A stretch of 38,423 nt of DNA. It comes from Flavobacteriales bacterium. GTDB taxonomy: Bacteria; Bacteroidota; Bacteroidia; Flavobacteriales_C; GCA-002722245. This document shows positions 1 through 7,195 of this stretch, in pieces. The stretch covers positions 1-38,423 of the forward strand of contig JAQXEE010000119.1 of assembly GCA_029251005.1 (NCBI GenBank), read 5' to 3'. The position numbers were made by a program, and so were the translations under genes. The stretch's first letter is position 1; each line of letters begins with the position of its first letter. Under the pieces are notes generated by a model. It worked only from the letters and a program-made list of their open reading frames with translations. It did not search any database and was not told the origin of the DNA.

Positions 1-429
1 GGGGAAAAACAAGAACTGAATCCATTTTACAATAATACTTATAATATAGTATTTGTAATGTTTTGGTTGTTTCTTTATAAATAAATGTAAAAAGCGTTTT
101 TATTGTGTTAGTGGTTAAATTATATAACCTTAATATCTAATTACTTTCATTATTCAGAATTTTATTACTACCCGTTCACATAACACTAGTGCGCATCAAA
201 TAAGGCTTCTTATTAACTTTTTACAATTTTTTTTAAAAAACAAAACATCTTGTGCCTTTGATTAAAAAGATTATTTTTACATATAAATTATGAAGAGAAT
301 TATTTATTTTATTACAATTCTGCAACCGTGATTTTTTCAACTTAAATTAAAGTTTAAGAATCAATCAGCAATCAGGTTTTATTTGATTTACTCTCTAAAA
401 ATCAAGTTTTATTATAATTTTTAAATTAC
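1..429. other. gene-free 5' segment upstream of the SulP transporter gene
   Basis: This stretch is strongly AT-rich and holds no convincing open reading frame or RNA gene. It must contain the promoter of the transporter gene that starts at 430, but I find no clean TAnnTTTG -7 box close to that start. The window edge cuts it off, so any upstream neighbour is not visible. Confidence 0.5.
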
Positions 430-1968
430 ATGAAAAAAGTATTTAATTTATTTGATTTATCACAAAAGGTTAACTTTAAAACAGAAGTGTTAGCAGGTCT
501 AACTGTTGCGATGACGATGATTCCAGAATCTTTATCGTTTGCTATTTTAGCAGGATTCCCTCCGTTAATGGGTTTGTATGCTGCATTTATAGCTGGTTTA
601 GTGACTGCAATTTTTGGCGGTCGACCAGGAATGATTTCAGGAGGAGCAGGGGCAACAGTAATTGTATTAATTGCCTTAATGAAATCAAACGGTTTAGAAT
701 ATGTACTAGCTGCTGTAGCGTTAGCAGGAGTTATTCAAATTTTAATTGGAGCATTTAAATTAGGTAAATTTATAAGATTAGTTCCGCATCCTGTAATGTT
801 TGGGTTTGTAAACGGATTAGCCATCATTATATTCATGTCTCAGTTGGATCAATTTCAAACCCCAGGTGATGGAGGAATGGCCTGGCTTACGGGAACTCCT
901 ATGCTCATCATGGCTGGTTTAGTGGCATTAACTATTGTAATTGTAGTTTTACTACCTAAAATAACTAAAGCAGTGCCCTCTTCATTAGTTGCTATTATAG
1001 TTGTTTTTTTATTGGTTTACTTTTTAAAAATTGATACCAAAACAGTAAAAGACATAGCTTCGGTAAGTGGTGGCTTCCCCCCATTTCATATTCCAGATAT
1101 TCCAATAACTTGGGAAGCATTAATTTTAATTGCCCCATACTCTATGATAATGGCAGCAGTAGGATTAACTGAAGGTTTGCTTACTTTAAATTTAGTTGAT
1201 GAAATAACAGAAACAAAAGGAGAAGGAAATAAAGAATGCATTGCGCAAGGAAGTTCAAATATTTTAAATGGTTTTTTCTTTGGAATGGGAGGTTGTCCTA
1301 TGATAGCGCAAACCTTAGTTAACTTGTCAGCCGGTTCTCGCGCACGTTTATCAGGCATTATAGCTTCATTAACCATTCTTGCAATTGTATTATTTGGAGC
1401 GCCTATAATCGAAGAAGTGCCAATGGCGGCCTTGGTAGGGGTTATGATAATGGTTGCAGTAGGTACTTTTGAATGGGCAACATTAAGAATATTTAATAAA
1501 ATGCCTAAAAATGATGTGTTCCTGGTAATCATTGTTGCTGCAATAACAGTGATATTACATAATTTAGCATTAGCTGTATTGATTGGAGTTGTTATTTCCG
1601 CATTGTTTTTTGCTTGGGAAAGCGCTAAAAGAATTAGAGCAAAGAAGTATGTTGATGAAGATGGAGTAAAGCATTACGAAATTTACGGACCATTGTTTTT
1701 TGCTTCTACAACAGTTTTTACCGAAAAATTTGATGTCGCAAATGACCCATCAGAAGTAATCATCGACTTTAGAGAAAGTAGAATTTCAGATATGTCTGCT
1801 ATAGAAGCTTTAAACGTAGTGACGAATCGTTATCACAAGCTGGGTAAAAAAGTTCATTTAAGACATTTGAGTAAGGATTGTATTGTGTTACTAAAAAATG
1901 CTGAAGCAATAATTCATGTAAATATAATGGACGATCCAACTTATAAATTAGCTGTAGATAAAAGTTAA
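430..1968 (+). CDS. SulP (SLC26) family anion transporter with STAS domain
   Basis: Inner-membrane transporter of the SulP/SLC26 family, which moves sulfate, bicarbonate or other small anions, usually with H+ or Na+. The 512-residue protein starts almost directly with the transmembrane core. Residues about 20-75 carry the family signature (TMIPESLSFAILAGFPPLMG, then a glycine-rich ISGGAGAT stretch). Multiple hydrophobic segments run to about residue 395. A C-terminal STAS domain follows (about 410-505), with the IDFRESRISDMSAIEAL segment typical of the fold. Length is normal for bacterial SulP proteins. The ATG at 430 puts the first helix at the usual distance. It stands alone; the next gene has its own promoter. 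The substrate cannot be read from sequence: marine Bacteroidota members are often annotated as sulfate permeases, but bicarbonate uptake is equally possible. Confidence 0.93.
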   Translation: MKKVFNLFDLSQKVNFKTEVLAGLTVAMTMIPESLSFAILAGFPPLMGLYAAFIAGLVTAIFGGRPGMISGGAGATVIVLIALMKSNGLEYVLAAVALAGVIQILIGAFKLGKFIRLVPHPVMFGFVNGLAIIIFMSQLDQFQTPGDGGMAWLTGTPMLIMAGLVALTIVIVVLLPKITKAVPSSLVAIIVVFLLVYFLKIDTKTVKDIASVSGGFPPFHIPDIPITWEALILIAPYSMIMAAVGLTEGLLTLNLVDEITETKGEGNKECIAQGSSNILNGFFFGMGGCPMIAQTLVNLSAGSRARLSGIIASLTILAIVLFGAPIIEEVPMAALVGVMIMVAVGTFEWATLRIFNKMPKNDVFLVIIVAAITVILHNLALAVLIGVVISALFFAWESAKRIRAKKYVDEDGVKHYEIYGPLFFASTTVFTEKFDVANDPSEVIIDFRESRISDMSAIEALNVVTNRYHKLGKKVHLRHLSKDCIVLLKNAEAIIHVNIMDDPTYKLAVDKS

Positions 1969-2024
1969 TTAGCTCAAAGAGAATAACGCTTAATAAAGAA
2001 TACTCATTCCTTTAAAGACTTTGA

Positions 2025-2055
2025 TTGAGGTATATCAATCGAATCCTTACTTTTG
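2025..2055 (+). promoter_or_regulatory. Bacteroidota-type promoter for the 2084 gene
   Basis: TACTTTTG at 2048-2055 fits the -7 consensus TAnnTTTG exactly, and a TTG at 2025-2027 lies 20 bases upstream, matching the -33 element spacing known for Bacteroidota. It is the best two-part match I found. The expected transcript would start near 2062, about 20 nt before the ATG. Confidence 0.6.
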
Positions 2056-2083
2056 AAAAATTATTATAATTAATCTTTTATCT

Positions 2084-2476
2084 ATGTCTTATCAAGATGT
2101 TTTTGTTGAATTCTGGGAGCAAGTGTTAGAAAGTGGAAAAGAGGGTCAATTTGCCAAGCTAACAATGGCTAAAACTATTGGTAAGCCTGATCTAAGGAAT
2201 ATCTTCATGAGGCCAGTTGAGTCTGATGGTGAATTCAAAGTTTTACTTAAATTACGATACCGATCTAAAGAAACAGAAGATCAAGAAGATGAACTTACAC
2301 TAGATGAAGCTTTAGAAGTAGTTAAATCTCATCTTCAAAAGTCATTTTGGTCTGTTATTTTATTTACAACAACAAAAGATGTAATCTTTAAAATAAACCG
2401 AAAGGGAGCAGGAAGTATTTCTGAAAAGCAACCTACTTTTAGTGATGTTATTTTTGCTAAAATTGACGAGGATTAG
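2084..2476 (+). CDS. small soluble protein of unknown function
   Basis: A 130-residue, highly charged protein with no signal peptide or membrane segment. A recognisable Bacteroidota promoter precedes it, so it is very likely expressed. The N-terminal half has the pattern EFWEQVLESGKEGQFAKLTM, then AKTIGKPDLRNIFMRPV. From memory this resembles the N-terminal domain of some Bacteroidota class I SAM-dependent methyltransferases, where it precedes the catalytic part. Here the protein ends at an acidic tail (KIDED), and only 94 bp separate its stop from the end of the convergent gene, so no methyltransferase domain follows. It may be a stand-alone version of that domain or an unrelated family. No function is assigned; the resemblance is low-confidence recall. 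Confidence 0.75.
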   Translation: MSYQDVFVEFWEQVLESGKEGQFAKLTMAKTIGKPDLRNIFMRPVESDGEFKVLLKLRYRSKETEDQEDELTLDEALEVVKSHLQKSFWSVILFTTTKDVIFKINRKGAGSISEKQPTFSDVIFAKIDED

Positions 2477-2570
2477 TAATAAGCTAAATACTAGTATAGG
2501 ATATTAATGGAATGAAACATTTTGTAAAAGACTCTTTTTAATTGGATCTATTCTATTTGTTGCAAGTGAA

Positions 2571-3998
2571 TTAATCTTTTTTATATTCTGTTATTTTTTT
2601 AATCATTCCATTGAATATGAATCCATGAAATGGAAGAACTGAATACCAATAAAATCTACCTTTTAATCCTAAAGGTCTAAAAGTAGCTTTTTGAATTAAT
2701 TTATTTTCGATTATTTTAAATTCTAGCCAAGCTTCTCCAGGTAATTTCATTTCAGCATACAAAACTAATCGTCCCTCATCCTTATCTACGTAAATAACTC
2801 TCCAGAAATCTAATGCATCTCCTACATTAATGAACCTTTCTGAAGTACGACCTCTCCTTAAGCCAACACCACCTATAATTGTATCTATAAAACCTCTTAA
2901 TTTCCACAACCAATTTCCACAATACCAACCATTATTCCCTCCAAGCTTCCAAATATTATTAATGCATGATTCTCTATTCGAAAAAGCCATTTCTTTTGTG
3001 TCGGTAAAACATCCGTTTGTAGGTACATTTATAAATTCCGTGAGATTGTAATTGAAATCACTACTGATAAATGCATCTTTCCAGCTAGATATTACCTCGT
3101 CTCTCTCAATTTTATAAAAGGTTCTTTCTAAAGATTCTTTGTAACCTATTGGTTCTATGTTGAGAATTTTATTAATATCACTATTACGGCATACAACTTC
3201 AATTTTCATGCTATTTACGAGTGCAATGGCAAGATTGTAGGAGATAGATGTAACAAAATATAACCAGTAAGAAGAGAGTTTAGGTGTTATTATTGGAACA
3301 GTGATAATATAGCGCTTTAAGCTTCTCATTCTTCCAAACTGAAGAAGCATTTCCTTGTATGTTAGAATATCTGGTCCACCAATATCAAAATCTTTATTGT
3401 ATGTTTTTGAATTTAATAATGTTTTTGAAAGTATTTGTATGACATCTGAAATACCTATTGGCTGGCATTTTGTGTTTAGCCATTTGGGAGTTATCATAAG
3501 CGGGAGTTTTTCTACTAAATCTCGCATGATTTCAAAGGATGCACTACCTGATCCAACGATAATACCAGCTCTTAATGTGGTGAAATTATAGGTTCCTTTA
3601 CTAATTTCTCTTTCTACGTTTTTCCTCGATGTTAAATGTTTGGAAAGTTCAGATTTATTGATCATTCCACTTAAATAAACTACATGCTCAACTTTTGTTT
3701 TATTAATAGCATTTCTAAAATTGATTGCAGACTCTTTTTCTAATATTAGATAATTTGAAGAAGTTGTCATTGAGTGCACTAAATAAAAAGCTCCGTCAAT
3801 ATCTTTTGGAATGTTATCCAATGACTTTTTTTCTAATAAGTCAACTTCAATTATCGTTATTTTTGAACTAAGTGATTTTGGTGGATTGAATCTTTGAATA
3901 TCTCTAACACAGCAAACAACCTCATGTCCATTGTCTATTAAAATGGGTAAAAGTCGTTTTCCAATATAACCGGAAGCACCTGTTAGAAGAATTTTCAT
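2571..3998 (-). CDS. NAD(P)-binding SDR/epimerase-like protein with C-terminal DUF2867
   Basis: A 475-residue two-domain protein. The N-terminal part is an atypical extended short-chain dehydrogenase/NmrA-like Rossmann fold: the dinucleotide-binding glycine motif TGASGYIG is at residues 6-13, followed by DIDGAFYLVHSM and later SGMINKSEL and FTTLRAGIIVGSGS. The C-terminal ~150 residues look like DUF2867 (SERFINVGDALDFWRV ... LPGEAWLEFKI ... RFYWYSVLPFHGFIFNGMI), a domain commonly fused to such Rossmann folds in bacteria. Substrate and reaction are unknown. The gene lies 77 bp downstream of tyrA on the same strand, in the place where a DAHP synthase/chorismate mutase gene might be expected in this phylum, but it shows no link to aromatic synthesis. 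It converges on the 2084 gene. Confidence 0.85.
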   Translation of the reverse strand: MKILLTGASGYIGKRLLPILIDNGHEVVCCVRDIQRFNPPKSLSSKITIIEVDLLEKKSLDNIPKDIDGAFYLVHSMTTSSNYLILEKESAINFRNAINKTKVEHVVYLSGMINKSELSKHLTSRKNVEREISKGTYNFTTLRAGIIVGSGSASFEIMRDLVEKLPLMITPKWLNTKCQPIGISDVIQILSKTLLNSKTYNKDFDIGGPDILTYKEMLLQFGRMRSLKRYIITVPIITPKLSSYWLYFVTSISYNLAIALVNSMKIEVVCRNSDINKILNIEPIGYKESLERTFYKIERDEVISSWKDAFISSDFNYNLTEFINVPTNGCFTDTKEMAFSNRESCINNIWKLGGNNGWYCGNWLWKLRGFIDTIIGGVGLRRGRTSERFINVGDALDFWRVIYVDKDEGRLVLYAEMKLPGEAWLEFKIIENKLIQKATFRPLGLKGRFYWYSVLPFHGFIFNGMIKKITEYKKD

Positions 3999-4075
3999 TC
4001 TTTAAGTTTAACGAATAATATCATTTTTTGTTCACTTCAATTTTTGAGTTGAAATCAACATGGAATTGAACTGTT

Positions 4076-4924
4076 TTAAATTCCTTTTAAAACGCGTCTT
4101 ATCTCATTTACATCACCCATTAAATCGCGGAGTTCATCCTTACTTCCAGTTTCTATTTTTCGTTTGAAGTTTTCAAGGTTTTTGATATAAGCTTCTAAAG
4201 CTGTAGAAAGATGCTCTTGGTTTTGTTCGAAGATTGGAGCCCACATATCGGGGGAGGATTTTGCTAAACGTACTGTGCTTGCAAAACCTGAGCCTGCCAT
4301 GTTAAAAATACTTTTTTCATCTTTTTCGATTTCTAAAACTGTTTGTCCTAAAACAAAAGAAGTTATGTGAGAAAGGTGCGAAACATAAGCAATATGACGA
4401 TCGTGTTCTTGAGAGTCCATAAATTGGACACGCATATTTAATGTTTCGTATAGTTTTTTGCAAACATTAACAGCCGAAGGTAAACTCTTTTCCTCGTCAC
4501 AAATGATGGTGATTTTATTATCGTACAAACCATCAAATGCTGCAGAAGGTCCTGCGTTTTCAGTTCCTGCAATAGGGTGGGAAGCAACAAAGTTTTTTCG
4601 GTTAGGATGTTGGTCGGCTACCATACAAATTCCTCCCTTAGTAGAACCCATGTCGATAATAACTTGTCCTTCTTTAGTTTGATCCAGTAACAGTGGTAAA
4701 ACAGCTTTACCTGCATCAACTGGGATTGCTAAAATTATAATGTCAGCTAATTGAGCAACTTGGCTTAACCCGCAAACTTCATCAACAATATTAGAATCTA
4801 ACGCTTCAGAAGAGTGGTTAGGGTTGTTATCAACTCCAATAATTTTTGATGCAAAACCTCTTTTCTTTAAGCTTATCGCTAAAGAGCCTCCAATTAAACC
4901 TAAACCAACAACTCCTACAACCAT
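4076..4924 (-). CDS. tyrA: prephenate dehydrogenase (TyrA)
   Basis: Cytoplasmic enzyme that oxidatively decarboxylates prephenate to 4-hydroxyphenylpyruvate, the last committed step toward tyrosine. The 282-residue protein opens with the NAD(P)-binding motif GVVGLGLIGGSLA (residues 4-16). It then shows the family blocks IIDMGSTKG, SHPIAGTE and the helical DRHIAYVSHLSH motif that contributes substrate-binding histidines. It is a single-function enzyme: there is no chorismate mutase domain and no ACT domain. The start ATG at 4924 lies 1 bp after the stop of the aminotransferase gene, so the two are almost certainly co-transcribed and probably translationally coupled. It is the last gene of the tight pheA-aminotransferase-tyrA cluster. 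Confidence 0.95.
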   Translation of the reverse strand: MVVGVVGLGLIGGSLAISLKKRGFASKIIGVDNNPNHSSEALDSNIVDEVCGLSQVAQLADIIILAIPVDAGKAVLPLLLDQTKEGQVIIDMGSTKGGICMVADQHPNRKNFVASHPIAGTENAGPSAAFDGLYDNKITIICDEEKSLPSAVNVCKKLYETLNMRVQFMDSQEHDRHIAYVSHLSHITSFVLGQTVLEIEKDEKSIFNMAGSGFASTVRLAKSSPDMWAPIFEQNQEHLSTALEAYIKNLENFKRKIETGSKDELRDLMGDVNEIRRVLKGI

Positions 4925-4925
4925 T

Positions 4926-6086
4926 TTAAACGTTTGCTTTTATTCTTTTTAATGCTTCTTTAATATTTATTTCGTTGGCGCATAAACTTGCGCGAATATA
5001 TCTTGCACCGTTACTTCCAAATATGAAGCCAGGTGTTATGAAAACATCTGCTTTGTATAAGATGTCGTCAACTAATTTTTCTACATTTTCCAATGCATCT
5101 GGAACTTTTCCCCAAACAAACATTCCAACGCTATTGGAATCATAGGATATGTTTAAGTAATCGAACATTTCTCCGATAAGTTTTTTACGATTGGCGTAAA
5201 TTTCGTTTTGATCTTCATGCCATTTTATTGGATTGGATAAAGCTTTTATAGCTGCTTTTTGCAAGCCTAAAAACATACCGCTGTCCATATTACTCTTTAC
5301 TCTAAGTACAGTTGAGATATAATCAGGATGACCAGTTAGCCAACCAATTCTCCAGCCAGCCATGTTGTGCGATTTACTTAAAGAGTTTAATTCTAAACAA
5401 ACTTCTTTCGCCTCTTTTAAGTTAAAGATACTTTGCGGATTGGGGTTAAGAATTAAACTATACGGGTTATCGTTTACGATTAAGAATTTCTCCTTTTTTG
5501 CTAAAGTAATTAATTCCTTTAAAACAGATAAATCAGCCTGAGCGCCTGTTGGCATATGCGGGAAGTTTAACCAAAGTAATTTCACTTTACTTAAATCCTT
5601 TTGCTTTAATGCTTCCACATCAACGTTCCAGCCTTTATTTTCATCCAAATCATAAAATTCAATTTCAGCATCAACTAAATTGGTTACTGAAGTGTAGGTT
5701 GGGTAACCTGGATTTGGTACTAATACCTTATCTCCTGGATTAAGAAAAGCCATGCTTATGTGCATGATTCCTTCTTTAGATCCCATTAAGGGTAAAATTT
5801 CACCATCGGCTTTAAAATTAATTCCATACGTTATTTTCATCCAATTGCTTAATGCTTGTCTGAATTCAGGAATTCCTATGTAAGATTGATAACCATGAGA
5901 ATTGTCTTGTTGAGCTGTTCTTGTTAAAGCTTCAACAGTTTCTGCTGAAGGGGCAAGATCAGGACTACCAATTCCAAGGTTTATGATGTTTTTACCATCT
6001 GCATTTAATTGTCTTATTTCCTTTAATTTCTTGGAGAAATAATATTCCTGAACGTCGGATAATCTGTTTGCTGGTTGAATAATCAT
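4926..6086 (-). CDS. class I/II PLP-dependent aminotransferase (probable Phe/Tyr transaminase)
   Basis: Fold-type I aminotransferase of 386 residues. The PLP Schiff-base lysine is K238 in SLSKSHNMAGWRIGW, with GIGSPDLAPS near the N-terminus, a GYPTYTS block and the C-terminal phosphate/carboxylate arginine region RYIRASLC. Because it sits between pheA and tyrA with 1-2 bp gaps, the natural inference is that it transaminates phenylpyruvate and 4-hydroxyphenylpyruvate to Phe and Tyr. By sequence type it resembles the aspartate/LL-diaminopimelate aminotransferase subgroup, and databases often label homologues only as aminotransferase. At the usual NPTG motif it reads FPHMPTG, with Met where Asn normally contacts the PLP hydroxyl. 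I believe this is seen in relatives from the same phylum but cannot verify it here. Confidence 0.92.
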   Translation of the reverse strand: MIIQPANRLSDVQEYYFSKKLKEIRQLNADGKNIINLGIGSPDLAPSAETVEALTRTAQQDNSHGYQSYIGIPEFRQALSNWMKITYGINFKADGEILPLMGSKEGIMHISMAFLNPGDKVLVPNPGYPTYTSVTNLVDAEIEFYDLDENKGWNVDVEALKQKDLSKVKLLWLNFPHMPTGAQADLSVLKELITLAKKEKFLIVNDNPYSLILNPNPQSIFNLKEAKEVCLELNSLSKSHNMAGWRIGWLTGHPDYISTVLRVKSNMDSGMFLGLQKAAIKALSNPIKWHEDQNEIYANRKKLIGEMFDYLNISYDSNSVGMFVWGKVPDALENVEKLVDDILYKADVFITPGFIFGSNGARYIRASLCANEINIKEALKRIKANV

Positions 6087-6088
6087 TA

Positions 6089-6922
6089 TTATACTGTAAT
6101 ATCTACTTTTCCTTTTTTATACTCACCAAGAATTTCTAAGTTCACGGCAATTTCTTCTACTTTTTGCATTGCTTTTTTAAAGCTGCTGTAAAGTTCCCAT
6201 TCCATATCAACATGGAAGTTATATTCGTATGGTTTACCTACTATTGGAACCGATTGAATTTTAGTTAAGTTAATGGAGTAGGCTGCTAAAATGTTTAATA
6301 TTTTGGCTAATGCTCCTGGATCATGCGGAAGCTGAAAAAAGAGTGTTGCTTTGTTATCAGCATTACTTTTATCAGCTACTCGACTTAAAACTAAAAATCG
6401 GGTGAAGTTTTGTTTATTTGTTTCGATCCCTTTTGCTAATAGTTCTAATCCGAATATCTTGGCTGCAGATTCACTTGCAACTGCGGCAACGTTTTTAATT
6501 TTTTGATCAGCAATTTGTTTAGCACACAATGCTGTGTCTTCTTTTTCTTCTAGCAATACGCCATTTAATCCTTTTAAAAACTGACTACACTGACGAATAG
6601 CTATGGGGTGGGACTGAGCGATTTTTAAATCTTGAATCTTCGTTCCCGGTAAAGCCATTAAGTTCATTCGTATTCTTAAAAATACTTCACCTATTATGCG
6701 AAAGTTAAACTCTTGAAGCAGTCCGTAGTTTTGAAGCAGTGAACCAGCGATAGAGTTTTCGATGGCCATTACTGCAAAATCAGATTCTTTATTTTTTAAA
6801 CTATCACACAATTCTTGAAACGATAAACAATTTACCGTTTCAATTTCTTGTCCGAAATATTTATAAGCTGCCTCTTCGTGAAAGGACGACTCAATACCTT
6901 GTATAGCTATTTTCTTCTTCAA
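6089..6922 (-). CDS. pheA: prephenate dehydratase (PheA) with ACT domain, TTG start
   Basis: Converts prephenate to phenylpyruvate, the committed step toward phenylalanine. The catalytic part (about 3-180) contains IAIQGIESSFHEEAAYKYFG near the N-terminus, VMAIENSIAGSLLQNYG, a SHPIAIRQC block and the NFTRFLVLSR segment whose TRF carries the catalytic Thr. The C-terminal ACT domain (about 195-275) gives Phe feedback in this family; here ESRP is replaced by QSVP. There is no chorismate mutase domain (277 residues). No ATG lies near the needed start: the first in-frame Met is about 50 residues in, inside the catalytic domain. TTG at 6922 is therefore the best start (an ATT codon precedes it directly). 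It is the first gene of the operon, divergent from the macroglobulin gene. Confidence 0.93.
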   Translation of the reverse strand: MKKKIAIQGIESSFHEEAAYKYFGQEIETVNCLSFQELCDSLKNKESDFAVMAIENSIAGSLLQNYGLLQEFNFRIIGEVFLRIRMNLMALPGTKIQDLKIAQSHPIAIRQCSQFLKGLNGVLLEEKEDTALCAKQIADQKIKNVAAVASESAAKIFGLELLAKGIETNKQNFTRFLVLSRVADKSNADNKATLFFQLPHDPGALAKILNILAAYSINLTKIQSVPIVGKPYEYNFHVDMEWELYSSFKKAMQKVEEIAVNLEILGEYKKGKVDITV

Positions 6923-7090
6923 AATAAGGTTGCGTAAAGGGTTAAAGATATTTATTTTCTATTGAATAGTGGGGCTAGGGATTGTTTTTATTATGCGATA
7001 GGTTAACGCATGTGTTTATTTGTATGTTATTCATTATTTTTTAGTTTTTGCAGAACGCGTAAGCTATATAAGTTATGATTCTGCGGATAA

Positions 7091-7104
7091 TTAAGAATTC
7101 TTAA
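7091..7104. promoter_or_regulatory. 14-bp perfect palindrome in a divergent promoter region
   Basis: TTAAGAATTCTTAA is a perfect 14-bp palindrome within the 273-bp gap between divergent pheA and the macroglobulin gene. A dimeric repressor could bind here, but AT-rich palindromes also arise by chance, and no regulator gene is nearby. Confidence 0.25.
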
Positions 7105-7195
7105 CGAAAAATAAGTGAACGATATATAACATTCATTTTAAAGTTTATTATTTACAACTTATAAGTATTATTGTAGTGCTTTAAAAGCTTTTGAT

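Noticed and set aside
1086-1532. 148-codon open frame antisense to the SulP gene
   Set aside because: It is the complement of a clear transporter gene and its translation shows no domain.
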